A DNA stretch of 64,000 bases from Odontocerum albicorne (GCA_949825065.1 OX463854.1:11259112-11323111); one strand, 5' to 3'. Positions 1 through 10,424 are shown, numbered from the stretch's first letter. Notes: generated from the letters alone by a model not told the origin. Numbers and translations: made by a program.

Positions 1-11
1 CTTTTAATAAA

Positions 12-519
12 ATGAAAAACCTTCTTTGTGACGATAATATAAACTTAAAGCTGAGACAAAGAATGGTCAAATGTTACGTATGGTCTGTCTTACTTTACGG
101 CGTAGAGGCGTGGACTCTTAAAGTTAACATAATAAACCGCCTTGAAGCGTTTGAAATGTGGATCCACCGTAGAATGTTAAGAATATCTTGGACCGATATG
201 ATAACAAACACTGATGTACTACGTAGAGCCAATGCAAATAGAGAACTATTCACCACTGTTAAGCTCCGTAAAACATCATATTTTGGCCATGTAATGAGAG
301 GTGACAAATACACCGTACTTCAGCTCGTCATGAAGGGGAAGATCGAGGGCCGCAGAGGGGTCGGCAGAAGACAGCTCTCCTGGCTTCGAAACATCCGACA
401 ATGGACCGGCGTCAGAACTGTGGGGGAGCTGTTTCGCGCCGCCCAGGACAGGGAAGCTTTCTCTCAGATGGTCGTCAACGTCGGGGGGACCCGGCAGGAC
501 ACGTGAAGAAGAAGAAGAT
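12..519 (+). pseudogene. LINE-A: C-terminal end of a non-LTR retrotransposon reverse-transcriptase ORF
   Basis: A 164-codon open frame (12-506) matches the region downstream of the RT catalytic core in non-LTR retrotransposons: a 'SVLLYGVEAWTL' block, 'MWIHRRMLRISWTD', 'YFGHVMRGDKYT', then a basic 'GRRGVGRRQLSWLRNIRQW' tail. The RT palm and endonuclease are absent because the window starts here, so the true 5' extent is unknown. After the stop the DNA runs into a short GAA repeat (about 504-517), which I take as the element's 3' end. A second copy with the same ending lies at 60470-60655 on the other strand. It is a retroelement remnant, not a host gene; the clade (RTE-like or relative) is inferred from motif resemblance only. 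Confidence 0.8.
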
Positions 520-591
520 GCCTTAATTAAGAGGTTTAAAATATATCATCTCAATAAACTTAAGGAAAAATCATTTCACCAATGGACTGTG

Positions 592-752
592 TTTAAACTT
601 CGTGGACTGCATGTTATAATATTGAATAATAGCTTACTTTATCGTTTAAACTTCGTGGACTTGCATGTTATAATATTGAATAACAGCTTACTTTATTGTT
701 TAAACTTCGTGGAATGCATGTTATAATATTGAATAACAGCTTACTTAATTGT
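592..752. repeat. Minisatellite, about 53-bp unit, 3 copies
   Basis: Three head-to-tail copies of a unit beginning TTTAAACTTCGTGGA and containing GCATGTTATAATATTGAATA. The copies differ by a few substitutions and one inserted T. It directly follows the LINE-A tail with about 70 bp between. Confidence 0.85.
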
Positions 753-1679
753 TCCACTACTTACATTATTCTAAGTGATCTTCATTCACATACAAAAAAA
801 AAATTTCTTATCGGAATATTTTTGTTTGAATGTGTTCATTTATTTAATTACGTATATTTTTCTCTCTTATAAAATATTAAAAAGAAAACAAAATATTTAG
901 ACTAACAATTTGTCTATTTGTTACAATGTACGATCTGTTTGACCATTAAAAATAATCACAATAATAAGCACGTACATACATAGTACAGGTTATGCAAAAA
1001 CGTGACAGGCCAAGGCGAAGGAGATCCAAAGCCCTAACATACAAAAATAAATAATAATTATTTTTGGAAAAAATGTAAAAAACTTATATTCGTGTAATTC
1101 ATCCACTCCAATGCATATACTCGTAAAAACGCATATTAGAACATTTGCATATTTTCAGAGATATCAAAAAGATTCAAAGTAAAAAAGTACATTTTTTGTG
1201 ACAATTTAAAGCGATTAAGTGTTGAGTTGCTTAAGTCGAGATAATACATTTTGCACTTTGGACGACGATATTAATGAATACACAATTTAAAGGTATTATG
1301 AAAGCAGCTCAGTTTTGGCACATACCATCCTATGGATGCACTAAATGTTATATGGCATATGCCCTAAATTCAGAAACTAATTAATTCACCCTTCCTGATT
1401 AATCTTGCACCTTTCAGGCGAGAGGGTGCGGGAATGGTAGCAAACAATGTGCATATCTCGGCTTTCAATTAGGTTTACCTTAATTATATTGAAAATTACA
1501 AATTTACCACAAGGTATTTTAGTATATTTAGAAAATTTCTAATTCTCTCATTATTTTACTATATCATTTTTGGGTAAGTCTGTTTTCAAAGTCTATTCTG
1601 CAAGTAACATATGACCTACACGTGGCAAGTGATTGAAATAGAAAACTGATATAACTGAGTGAATTTACTTTTGAGATAT
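753..1679. other. AT-rich stretch without a recognised feature
   Basis: No coding signal or repeat family recognised. It contains one TACTCGTA footprint-like 8-mer at 1118-1125. Confidence 0.5.
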
Positions 1680-1800
1680 AAGGATGTATATTTCTTCTTC
1701 ATTAATTCTTCATTAATACTTCATTGTATAAGTATAAGGATGAATATTTCTTCTTCATTAAATCTTCATTAATTTTTCATTAATACTTCATTGTATAACA
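1680..1800. repeat. Tandem duplication of a CTTCATTAAT-rich unit
   Basis: Two copies of about 57 bp, each starting near AAGGATG(T/A)ATATTTCTTC and ending in TACTTCATTGTATAA, with internal TTCATTAAT sub-repeats. Confidence 0.7.
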
Positions 1801-1879
1801 ATCTGATGAGCTGATTTGATTGTGGTGGCAGACTAGACAAAAGCAAGTAAAACTAGTTAGGTACATATGTGTATATAGT

Positions 1880-2160
1880 ATACCATACATAATACCAACA
1901 TGCTGTTTCCCTGTTATGGTTGATAAAAAGGAAACAGCACCACACTTTTCTACCTCGACACAACTATTTCACCTCTACCACATCCATACACCTTCTCATA
2001 CAACTCCTACGATTTTTCTTACTTCTTACTGTTACTTCTTTCAAAATATAATTATTTTGATTTAATGATACTTTCCTTGGTTTTCTCTAGCACGCCTTGC
2101 ACAGCATTTTTTATTAATTCATTCCACGTGCCCAAACCATTTCAGGAAGCTCTCCTTCAT
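1880..2160 (-). pseudogene. LINE-B 3' end fragment (copy 1)
   Basis: Read on the minus strand this gives the LINE-B signature 'FLKWFGHVE' near 2140-2125, then the family's decayed C-terminal region and 3' UTR, recognisable from the TTTCAAAATATAA, CCATACACCTTCTCATACAACTCCTACGA-like and TTTCCCTGT blocks shared with the other copies. Frames are broken throughout. LINE-B is the commonest LINE in the window and always appears as truncated pieces. Confidence 0.7.
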
Positions 2161-2462
2161 TAAAATCGGGAAAGAAATACGTAACCTTGCTAACTCGAAA
2201 TGAAGAACGTGGCAGGGTGGGTTAAGAACTACTGGAGAAGGCAAGTCATAACAGTTCACCATCGTAAATGTTGGAAAAACTGCCACACGTGGAAGGGCAA
2301 CAACACTCGCACACGTTGAGCATGTAGGATTATTGTTACAAGAAGAACTTTTAACATGACTGGGACCCTTTGTTTTTTGGATACCGTTAAGTATCGTACC
2401 CGAAACCCTCGATAACCAGCATGTCAGCAACAAGCCCACGCTGGTTCTCAACACGAAATTAT
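2161..2462 (+). other. Unclassified coding-like stretch, relatively GC-rich
   Basis: One plus-strand frame reads for about 85 codons with only two stops and ends at a stop near 2462; recognisable runs include 'FTIVNVGKTATRGRATTLAH' and 'VFWIPLSIVPETLDNQHVSN'. I do not recognise a family. A minus-strand frame is also open through the same region, so coding strand and reality are uncertain. It may be a decayed exon or part of an unidentified transposon next to LINE-B. Confidence 0.2.
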
Positions 2463-3389
2463 GACAGGAGAATTAAATGCGATACACGAATTAATAATCA
2501 AGAATTAGATTAAGAAGAAGAATTATCATATTTAGGAAGAAAGTTTTCTGTTTTTTTTCTGATTACGGATATGATAGATATTGAATAAGGTGTTGTGTAA
2601 GGAAACAAGGTCAAAAGGGCACTGAAATATTTAAACCAAAACCAAAGAATATTAAGCTCTACCAGCACACCTTTGATCAAAAAGTGAAATGAAGAAAAGC
2701 GCCGAAATCTAAAATAGGAGAATATATGTCGTCGTCGAGGATTCCCTCGCCACTCCAACGTCAATCTTGAACCGTTCTCTCACGTCAATCGTGTGATCTT
2801 CTGTGAGAAAACAGCCTAAAGACAGTGCAATGTATCCAATACAGTGCAGGTTTATCTTCCTCCACATGCAGCATTTATCCACTGTTCTATATACCTCTAA
2901 GTCTTTCCCACAGTTCTTATGCCTTTCTATTTTGGGATTCCATAGCACAATTATTAATGTCATCCACCTAGCGAAACATTCATCGATCGTCGCTTTGGCA
3001 TGCAACATTCGCTTCAGTTTTGAAACAACTTAAATAGCCAATGATACAAGTTCTTCAAACCTCAAAATTAAATGGTCATGTAGGCTGATTCATTGTTATT
3101 TATTTGTACGTTGATCAGATATAGAATGAGGTGAAGTGTCTATATTTTGCATATAATTATGGATAAAAATAAGTTTTAAAACTAATCTCGAATCAAAATG
3201 ACAAAAGAGCAAAACAAAACTAAAATTTAAAGTCCTGGTCACAAGAATCAGGCAGATTTCGTTTGTGTGTAGGATATTTTTCGTTTTATGGTGCCTTGTA
3301 TGTACTTTACTATTTTACTCGAAGAAATTGCATAATGCATATTGGAAACATTTCATTATACGCGGGTAATAAATAAATACATATGTTTA
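2463..3389. other. Mostly unrecognised; short repeat shared with 23.5 kb
   Basis: A minus-strand frame is open at 2709-3008 but has no recognisable motif, and plus-strand frames overlap it. About 50 bp near 2725-2775 (minus) resembles 23530-23575 (plus), around a TTGACGTTGGA block, so part of this is dispersed repeat. Confidence 0.35.
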
Positions 3390-3926
3390 GGGTGGCCCAT
3401 GAAAGGCTGAACGATGTATATCGCTGTACTATGCACACTGCCATCGTCGCTCTGGCAGTGTGCGCAGTAGCTTCATCCTATTGAAACCATACCTCCTGAT
3501 TATATTCGACCGCTGGGCGTAAAAAAAATTTAAGAATTGTCCTATACATTGATTCTTTCTGACTGACCTTCCTCATTTTCAAAGAAATAGGGGCCGATAA
3601 CTCTTTCAGACATAACACAGTATCAAACAGTACATTTTTGGGGATGCAATTGATGCTGATGTAATTCTCTGAGATTTTCAGTAGCCCAAAATCTGCAGTT
3701 TTGTTTGTTAATGTACCCGTTTAAATTAAAATGGGTCTCATCACCCATTATCAAGTTGTTCAAAAACTTGTTGTTATCTCTGGCTAGGCGCTGAAATCAA
3801 ATGGTGTACTGCAGGCGTTGCTGAGTATTTTGGAATAGTAAAGCTCTACAACTTGTAAAAAAAAAGATTGAAAATTAACAAGTTATGACATTTTCAAACC
3901 CCTTCAGTCGTTCAGTGGCCACCCTG
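3390..3926 (-). mobile_element. Internally deleted, decayed Tc1/mariner-superfamily DDE element
   Basis: The ends are inverted: AGGGTGGCCC at 3389-3398 and, on the opposite strand, CAGGGTGGCCACTG at the right, with TA on both outer sides. Between them the minus strand encodes part of a DDE transposase of the type seen in insect genomes with an N-terminal DUF4817-like HTH: 'GDETHFNLNGYINKQNC', 'RFWATENLRELHQHQLHPQK' and 'VIGPYFFENEEG' (roughly 3545-3755). The D of GDETHF fits the first catalytic aspartate. A Trp codon after 'HPQKCTV' is now TGA, and further stops follow. At about 537 bp the copy is far shorter than an autonomous element, so much of the 5' and 3' coding region is gone. The family name is from memory of the motif string. 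Confidence 0.7.
3500..3801 (-). pseudogene. Broken transposase fragment (first catalytic D region)
   Basis: The frame reads 'QRLARDNNKFLNNLIMGDETHF' (split here as one stretch near 3800-3740), then 'NLNGYINKQNCRFWATENLR', then a TGA inside what should be 'TVWC'. It continues in frame to 'GPYFFENEEG' and stops again. It lacks the DNA-binding domain and the second and third catalytic residues. Nonfunctional. Confidence 0.7.
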
Positions 3927-4170
3927 TATAAACTTTTTAATCGAGGGAAGTTTTGAAGTCTCTTGGTCATGACCGAAGAACGTGCAATAAGATTTTCTAT
4001 ACGTTGAGAGATTAGACCCTGTGCAAAAAGTAGTATTTCTATTGGAATCTTCTTAAATAATAACCTCTAGAAAAAAAAAGCTTTAAATATCTAGAGATAA
4101 TGAGGTGAAAATTTTAATCATGCTTATTTTATAGACTAGAATTGTCAGATTGGCTTTTTTGGTCTAGGTC
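3927..4170. other. AT-rich spacer between two DNA transposons
   Basis: No feature seen. It separates the decayed DDE element from the mariner by about 245 bp. Confidence 0.5.
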
Positions 4171-4172
4171 TA

Positions 4173-4203
4173 CTATATCCTTACATATGAAATTGGCGTT
4201 TTG
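4173..4203 (+). repeat. Mariner left terminal inverted repeat
   Basis: TCCTTACATATGAAATTGG with a following C-GTTTTG pairs with the right end; the outermost eight bases have drifted. Confidence 0.85.
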
Positions 4204-4250
4204 TTTGGGAGGAACATAAAGTTGATTTTTTTTAAATATAATATATTTAT

Positions 4251-5270
4251 TTAATCAAAGTATGTACCATTGCTATCTATGCACTTTTGCCATCTCATAG
4301 GTAGTTCATCGATCCCTTTACTAAAAAAACCATTCGGACGGGAATCAATAAAATCTTTGAAGTCGGTTTGGACTGCCCCATCGGAGTTGAATTTTTTCCC
4401 TTGCAAGAAGTTATCCAAATTTCGAAAAAAATAGTAATCTGTTGGGGCAAGGTCCGGAGAGTACGGTGGATGTCTTAGACATTCCAATTGAAGCTCTTCT
4501 AATTTGGTAGCCGTCTGTTGTGCAGTGTGTGGTCTAGCGTTATCATGAAGCAGCAGTGGCCTAGAGCGATTAACCAGCCTCGGTTGTTTAGCAGCTAGCT
4601 TTTCCATCATGGTTTGCAGTTGCTGACAATAGACATCTGCCGTAATCGTCTGGCCAGATTTAAGAAAGCTGTAGTGAACGACACCAGCACTAGTCCACCA
4701 AACGCTCACAAGTAACTTTTTTGGAGTCAATTTTCGCTTGGGGCATGGTTTGGCTGGTTCGGCAGGGTTCAGCCATTGCGATGAGCGCTTCCGATTATCA
4801 TACAGGATCCACTTTTCATCACAGGTAATGATTCGATTCAAAATCCCTTCATTATTGTGCCGGTTGAGTAATGCAACGCAGCAGTCAACGCGCGTTTGTT
4901 GATTTGCTTCACTCAATTCGTGAGGTACCCACCTTTCAAGCTTTTTCACCTTCCCAATTTGCTTCAAGTGGATTAAAACAGTTTTATCACTAACACCGCA
5001 GCCTGCAGCTAACTCGGACGTGGTTTGCGATGGATCCGCTTCCACAATAGCCTTCAATTCTTCATTATCAACTTTGGTCTCCGGCCGTCCACGGGGCTTG
5101 TTCTGCAGGTCGAAATTTCCAGAACGAAAACGTTGGAACCAAAAACGCACTGTGTTTTCTTTTGCGGCACCGTCGCCATACACATCATTAATCCTTCGAG
5201 CCGTTTCTGCAGCACTGGTGCCACGGTGGAACTCGTACTCGTAAATAACGCGATATTTCAAGTTTTCCAT
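4251..5270 (-). CDS. Mariner transposase, DD34D, apparently uninterrupted
   Basis: It cuts and pastes the surrounding mariner at TA sites in the nucleus. I chose the Met at 5270 (MENLKYRVIYEYEFHRG), giving 339 residues, the normal mariner size; the longer frame to 5345 adds 25 residues unlike any mariner N-terminus. Order of features: paired HTH region (about residues 1-110, with 'TVRFWFQRF' and a GRP-type 'RGRPETK' linker), the conserved linker 'RWVPHEL', first catalytic D in 'ITCDEKWILYDN', second in 'LLHDNARPHTA', third in 'YSPDLAPTDYYFF'. I count 34 residues between the second and third D. It ends '...DSNGTYFD', the usual mariner C-terminus. No stop, frameshift or missing catalytic residue is visible, so it could encode active enzyme, although a degraded left TIR may limit this copy's mobility. 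Confidence 0.95.
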   Translation of the reverse strand: MENLKYRVIYEYEFHRGTSAAETARRINDVYGDGAAKENTVRFWFQRFRSGNFDLQNKPRGRPETKVDNEELKAIVEADPSQTTSELAAGCGVSDKTVLIHLKQIGKVKKLERWVPHELSEANQQTRVDCCVALLNRHNNEGILNRIITCDEKWILYDNRKRSSQWLNPAEPAKPCPKRKLTPKKLLVSVWWTSAGVVHYSFLKSGQTITADVYCQQLQTMMEKLAAKQPRLVNRSRPLLLHDNARPHTAQQTATKLEELQLECLRHPPYSPDLAPTDYYFFRNLDNFLQGKKFNSDGAVQTDFKDFIDSRPNGFFSKGIDELPMRWQKCIDSNGTYFD

Positions 5271-5429
5271 TTTGTAAACTGAGTGACGCAAAGAAAAAAA
5301 AACAATTGAGGAAAAAACAAATGAATTATAATTTTCGAAACACAAATACTTGAGTAAATAGCTGTATAAATTTGAATTTGGAATTCCTAACCAAAGAGAA
5401 GATATTTGAGATCAAAGTTGCCAGTACGG

Positions 5430-5460
5430 CAAAACTCCAATTTCATATGTAAGGACCTAA
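5430..5460 (-). repeat. Mariner right terminal inverted repeat
   Basis: Minus-strand reading begins TTAGGTCCTTACATATG, the better preserved end, followed outside by TA at 5461-5462. Confidence 0.85.
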
Positions 5461-5507
5461 TATATTACCAGCCAGTTATTACAATTTTATTGGATAATCC
5501 TATACAT

Positions 5508-5594
5508 TGACGTGAGGCTAGTTGGTAAGACTTCCATATTTTATGGGTTCTTCCAACATTGGGGGTTCAATTCCCATTTTCTTGTTATTTATAA
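5508..5594 (+). repeat. tRNA-derived SINE head (degenerate)
   Basis: GAGGCTAGTTGGTAAGAC is A-box-like and GGGGGTTCAATTCCC B-box-like, matching the SINE family found across the window. The body and tail are not recognisable because another repeat begins at 5595. Confidence 0.5.
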
Positions 5595-5860
5595 AGCGCC
5601 GTTTAGAGAGCAGGCACTCCTGAAAGGGAATCGAACCCACAATTATTAAAAATATAACAAAATAAATATACATAAGTATAAGGTTAAAAAGGTGGTGACT
5701 ACAGTCAAAAGATTAGATTTCTCGTATCTACATAGGCTTAGAAAACGCATTGGGTAAAAAAATCTCGGAAAACTTATCAAGGAAACTTCGAAGAAACCTT
5801 TCTTATTCAAACATTCGGCTTTAGGTGAAATATAATGTATGTGTGTAGTGTTTATATTAA
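5595..5860. repeat. Dispersed repeat with AGCGCC...GAGAGC hairpin (copy 1)
   Basis: It starts AGCGCCGTTTAGAGAGCA and continues through GGGAATCGAACCCA, ATAAATATA, CTCGTATCTACATAGGCTTA and ATTCGGCTTTAGGTG. The same order of blocks recurs at 58112-58400 and partly at 8060. In this copy the hairpin's right arm is eroded. Confidence 0.6.
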
Positions 5861-6479
5861 ATCATAAATTTGGTTTAATAATATACATTTTGATGAGACC
5901 TCCCATAAAGGGGTGTCTTCAAGTGCTTCTCTAACACATAGAGGCAGATCATTTCTTAAGATGTCTTGAATATATTTCTAGTTGGTTTGAACACAGTGTC
6001 ACATTGAAATAAATTCGCTGCGTTAAAATATATACAACATAGGCAATACAATATTTTTTTTTTTAATTGAAATTGCCTCTTTTAATGATATGTAATGCAA
6101 CAGAAATGGATTTATCTGTTTGGTTTAAAAGCCCTTACAAATTGCATGTTTTCAAAGGATTCCACATGATTAAAGATTCGTGTTAGATAAATCCATTCAC
6201 GCCCTTAGAGTCAAGACACAACTCTGAACTTTATAGTTATGATGAATAATTGAAAGCAGTCGACACCGCAACCTAGATATAGTGCAGGCAGAATAGAAAC
6301 CCACAGTGGAACTTGGTGACGACTGGTGTGAAAGCAAACAAAAGTATATTGTTCCTTGAATACTGTTGATAATGACAGTCAATTACTTAACATATTATAT
6401 AATACTCGTATATATTTGTGAATTATGGGTATTAATTACACATTGTATCATATTACACTTTCGATGTATTAAATTCAAG
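5861..6479. other. No recognised feature
   Basis: AT-rich. It contains the footprint-like TACTCGTA at 6403-6410. The open frames here are short and motif-free. Confidence 0.5.
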
Positions 6480-6650
6480 CTGGTAACCTTATTGCTATGT
6501 CAATTTCTTCCAATCAACCAGAAAGATGGTAAAGAGGCCTTGAGATGGAGTGAAAAACAGATTTGAGTTCTTTGATTAAATCTGAGTTTTAGCCTGCAAC
6601 TTTTGGGCTGGAAGCAAACATTTTACCAACTAGATCACGTAGGTGACGAA
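6480..6650 (-). repeat. tRNA-derived SINE, minus strand
   Basis: Read on the minus strand: A-box region at 6640-6625 (GTGATCTAGTTGGTAAA), a decayed B box, the body and the tail containing TTGGAAGAAATTGACATAGCAATAAG-like sequence (6525-6490). The tail motif is shared with LINE-C. Confidence 0.7.
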
Positions 6651-7055
6651 GAAGATGCTGCATGACGAAGAAGTCCAGGAATGAGCCAAATATTGTAGCT
6701 TAAAAAAATTGAGACAACATACGGGAACCAAACATTCCTAGTCTTTCTTTACCACGCATCATTTTACTCAAATTTGATCTGTACATTAGTTTTATTTTTA
6801 TTGACTTTGTTTTTCGTCGCTACACACCGTTCATTTTCTATCGGCAGCTCTTCCATTATCTAAGAAAATACTACCTATTTAGCGAAATTCCTCAACTTAA
6901 TAATTTACACAAGAGAACAAAGACAACCAGTTTTATTAATATCACCAATTGTATCGGACGTATGCGTCACCATAAAATATGATCGATATACTCGTATTTT
7001 CTTGTTATTAGGATTTTTTTTATGTATAATTTTATGTTTGTTGAGGTCCGTGCTC
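6651..7055. other. No recognised feature
   Basis: AT-rich; footprint-like 8-mer at 6989-6996. Confidence 0.5.
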
Positions 7056-7200
7056 CTTATGCGTGGCCATCGCGAGCCAGAATCAAAAGTCGGCCGGCCC
7101 ATGCATGCAAAAACTTGCGAGAATTGTGATATTTCGCAAGTCATGACGGCATGCACGGGCGAAAACAAGCGCTTGCGATGGGCGATTGGCCGGACATAAG
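7056..7200. repeat. GC-rich nested inverted repeat, possible MITE
   Basis: The left end CCTTATGCGTGGCC and the right end read in reverse, CCTTATGTCCGGCC, are similar, each followed by ATCGC(G/A)AGC-like sequence. Inside is a second hairpin, CTTGCGA...TCGCAAG (about 7112-7140). This island is clearly richer in GC than its surroundings. No target duplication is convincing. Confidence 0.4.
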
Positions 7201-9499
7201 GAGCGCCAAAATAAAAAAATACATTATCGGTTCACTCTGTCTACGGCCTTTTACTTGCAACCATCTACTACCTGCTTAAGAGGAATCTCTTCACCCTGCT
7301 ACTTTTCACCGTGAGCCGAAATCTTCGAGCATTGAGCAGCAACCATCCACCTATTTCTAGTATTTGTACCGGTGCCGTACACTAATAATTTGCAGACGAC
7401 AATTACATAGACTAGGGGAAAGCACCTTTGTTCTCAGTACACGCATTTTTTTTAACTACAGATAACAATATAATTACGATCAAATTAAGACACAAGATGA
7501 TAAGTAGAACTGAAAAATAAAATATATAAAAAAAGTTCCCAGTTAGTGTGGCTTTTTCTAAAATAGCTGATTTTTTAAATTTTAAAACAAATACTGGCAA
7601 TGTATCCACAAGCTGAAAACAAAGTCAGAGTAAATCCAATCAAACTTTTTAACCACGTCTAAAAGCTTCCCAATATAAATAGAAGAGATAGAGAGAGAGC
7701 GAGAGGGAACGAAGCTCACCGTTGTTGGATTCCTGTCTATTGACAATGGAGATAATAAGCGCTGTTAATTATTCCATTGGAAACTTAGGATTTCGCATAT
7801 GTCGTCTCGCAGCACTAATTTGCTGTATCGACATTTCTGGTACATGTGTACCGTCGGGTTATTTCCCTCAGTTAGAGCACAAATAGTGTGATCATATAGG
7901 GTCTATGTAATTACTTGAGACTTTGAGCCACAATATTGCAGATTGAAATGTTCAGTTTACCCTAACTTGTGGGGTAAGAGAGATACTACTTGCCGTATGT
8001 GCAAATTCAGCAATGCAGAAGACATTTCTAACTCATAATAATAAAAGAACAATTTATATAACGCCGTTTAGAGAGCAAACTCTCCTCAAGTGCGTTTCCT
8101 TCCTTACTTCTTAATAAGATACCAAAAAGATGTGAAAAACTAATTTCTTTATCAATTGACGTTGCAAACGATGAGGATAGAACTATCAAATTTCGAATAC
8201 GATTTCTTAACGAATTAACAGCTTCAGAAATGCCGCTTCGCGAGTTAAAATTAAACAAAATATAATGTGATGGTAAAGTGAAAATGAAACAAAACGTATA
8301 CTCGTATATGGAGAAACAATGTTCTAATTTTCAAAAACAGAAAGCTGTCGAAGTAAACATATTTACTAAACAAATAAAAATTGATTTACTGTCATCGATG
8401 AAATCAGTTTTTGTAATTACAATTAAGGCTTTTTAATAAAATTGCGGGGCGCTTTGTAGGTTTCATTGGAGTTTAAAAGATCCTTTTTTTCGTATTCAGT
8501 GGTTAAATTTTGTTTCCAAAGAGGTACTGTCTGTGTTTCCTCTCTGGATTGTGTTATTGTTAAAGCAAGAACTTATTTGGTGCGATGGGCAAGAATTTTT
8601 TATCTTGTTTCTCCGTGATTGGAGAAAAATATGAACTTAGCAATAAGGATTACGGGTATATTTTCATGATAGTAATTGTTATTTATGAAATAATAATGAA
8701 AATTAACAAATCTCAACAATATGCTTTAGATAGGTGTATAAAATAAAGCTTTATGAATTAATTTATTTTAAAGCTAATGATTTGGATAAACTAGATGCTA
8801 TCATTTGGCTTAGTATTTGTTGGTTTAGTTTAAAATATAATTTTGCTTTTATTTATACATCAAGGTCTTATACGACGTAGAACATATATTTTTAAAGTCT
8901 TTCCATTAAAGCTCTTTTCTTAATTTTGGAGACCTTCAAAGCGAGGTAGTATACCTGTTATTTAAATACCTTGTTTGTGTTGTATTTACATCCTTTAAGT
9001 ATTTGAGATCAAAGACTCATAAATATTATGTAATCTGAGATGTTCTGGCGTTTCTTCCGCAATATAAAATATTTTGGTTATCAGTGTTTCTCAAACAATG
9101 TTTTGCAATACACATTTATGATGTAACAACCTTTAAAAATACCTTAAAACAGTGTTTCTGTAACTGCGTTGTACCACCCTCTCTTGGGCGTTCTGAGCAC
9201 AGTTGGTGACACTAAATGATATGAAAGGCAGCTTCAATTTTGTTGAAGCGATGAAAAACGCTTACCACTTATTTTACAATTTACCACATTTTTTTTGTAT
9301 GTCACTCCTTAATATATCCGAATAAGCATTTCGGGCACACTGGAAAGCGTGACCGGGAAACAATATTGTCTTCGAGCTCAGTAAGCGAGCCTTCGGGCTA
9401 GAATCTTGGAGTCAGCACATATCTCACGGGTCGTCATTGAACGTGTTGGCAACCCTGCTGCTCGGCACGTGCGAGTATTGTTTCCAGACGAACTCTTTT
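7201..9499. other. Long stretch without recognised gene
   Basis: AT-rich DNA with a purine run (GAGAGAGAGCGAGAGG) near 7690, one hairpin repeat copy at 8060-8096 and one footprint-like 8-mer at 8299-8306. Open frames at 7412-7609 and 8028-8258 have no recognisable motif. I see no exon-like sequence. Confidence 0.45.
8060..8096. repeat. Copy of the GAGAGC hairpin repeat
   Basis: ACGCCGTTTAGAGAGCAAAC then TCTCCTCAAGTGCGT forms a stem-loop homologous to those at 5595 and 58112. The flanking body is barely recognisable. Confidence 0.55.
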
Positions 9500-9620
9500 C
9501 ACCAAACTGGTATTCTTTTTTTTTAGTGCCATCGAGAATCGAACACTACACTCCTAGGGGGAAGTCAAGAATCTTACCAATAGGCTACGGAGGTCGTCCA
9601 CTACATGAACTATTAAGCAT
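9500..9620 (-). repeat. tRNA-derived SINE, minus strand (head and start of body)
   Basis: Minus-strand reading: GACCTCCGTAGCCTATTGGTAAG (A box), then GTGTTCGATTCTCGATGG (B box) and the start of the body with the AATACCAGTTTGGT block. The tail is missing. Confidence 0.75.
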
Positions 9621-9999
9621 GATACTCGATTCCAGGTATACTCAAACTATATGTTTCTGGATTGGTTTTAATTTGCTCGTTGAAGAAACGAGTGCTAAAT
9701 AAATCCTTTGGATTATTTTTGTATTGCATGGGCATCTGAAATGAGATTATATAGGTAGAACCAAGGGGGCATATACTCGTATATAAAAAAGTCTGGCAAT
9801 CACCGTCTAAAATAAAGTGTATAAAACTGTTCAGGCTAAATATCGTAATCAATGTGTGGACAATTTGAAACGTGAACATAAACAACAAACAAATTTTTAT
9901 TCTGAATTTCTAGAGCTATGAAAGTGTTATAACTCTTTGAATAGCTTTTATTCTTCAAGTATCGAATTATTTTATTTCAAATAAAATACCTAACAGACA
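9621..9999. other. No recognised feature
   Basis: AT-rich with a footprint-like TACTCGTA at 9774-9781. Confidence 0.5.
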
Positions 10000-10347
10000 T
10001 ATGACCATGCGTGTATCATAGTATAAATAGGCCGAAACCCATACGACGGCTGTCGCCAAAGAAAGAATACGAGAATTGAATTTTGAATACAAGAGAGCGA
10101 GAGAGGAATACTTGGATTCTCTCCGAAAGCAATTCGAAATTTGAATCTCGGTGGGTCCGTGATAAATGAAAAGATGGAAACTATACTGAACAAATTTTAA
10201 ATACCTAGCTAACAATTTTTGAACCGGTATAAAAGGGGACGATGTATAAATTATATATACGAGTATATAAACAAATTCTACATTTATGAATATATATTTT
10301 CATAAATATAGAATTTGTTTTACTTCCGTGAATATTTCACGGGTTGC
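10000..10347 (+). repeat. Unclassified dispersed repeat with terminal hairpins (copy 1)
   Basis: About 350 bp shared with 37868-38430, which is inverted relative to this copy. Features in order: TATAAATAGGCC near 10021, a GAGAGCGAGAGAGG run, TCTCGGTGGGTCCGTGATA, ACCGGTATAAAAGGGGACGA (10223-10242, TATA-box-like), an AT tract holding TACGAGTA (10258-10265), a 50-bp near-perfect hairpin (AAACAAATTCTACATTTATG and its complement), then CCGTGAATATTTCACGG and GTTGCAACTAGT. It could be a solo LTR or a non-autonomous DNA element; I cannot decide. Confidence 0.7.
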
Positions 10348-10424
10348 AACTAGTTTCTTTTAATCAAACAGAATGGTGTTGCAGGCTTACTTAAAAAAAA
10401 AACATGGTAAATTATCAGTAACAC

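Larger units (their letters stand above)
4173..5460 (-). mobile_element. Complete mariner (DD34D) transposon with TIRs and TA duplications
   Basis: The 1288-bp element is bounded by TA at 4171-4172 and 5461-5462. The right end, read inward on the minus strand, starts TTAGGTCCTTACATATGAAA. The left end matches it from TCCTTACATATGAAATTGG onward (4178-4196), with three changes in the outermost eight bases (CTATATCC instead of TTAGGTCC). Length, TA target, TTAGGT start and one ~340-codon gene are all standard for mariner. The protein most resembles the cecropia subfamily (the group containing the human SETMAR transposase domain), judged from motif spacing and wording, not a tree. The left-end changes are the only structural defect visible. 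Confidence 0.95.

Noticed and set aside
5236..5243. TACTCGTA inside the mariner gene as an excision footprint
   Set aside because: It encodes part of Ile-Tyr-Glu-Tyr-Glu-Phe in the conserved N-terminal region and needs no insertion to explain it; counted but not used as evidence.
4000..5462. The mariner as source of the TACGAGTA scars
   Set aside because: This element ends in TTAGGT, so its footprint would carry TTA/TAA-type bases, not CGAG.
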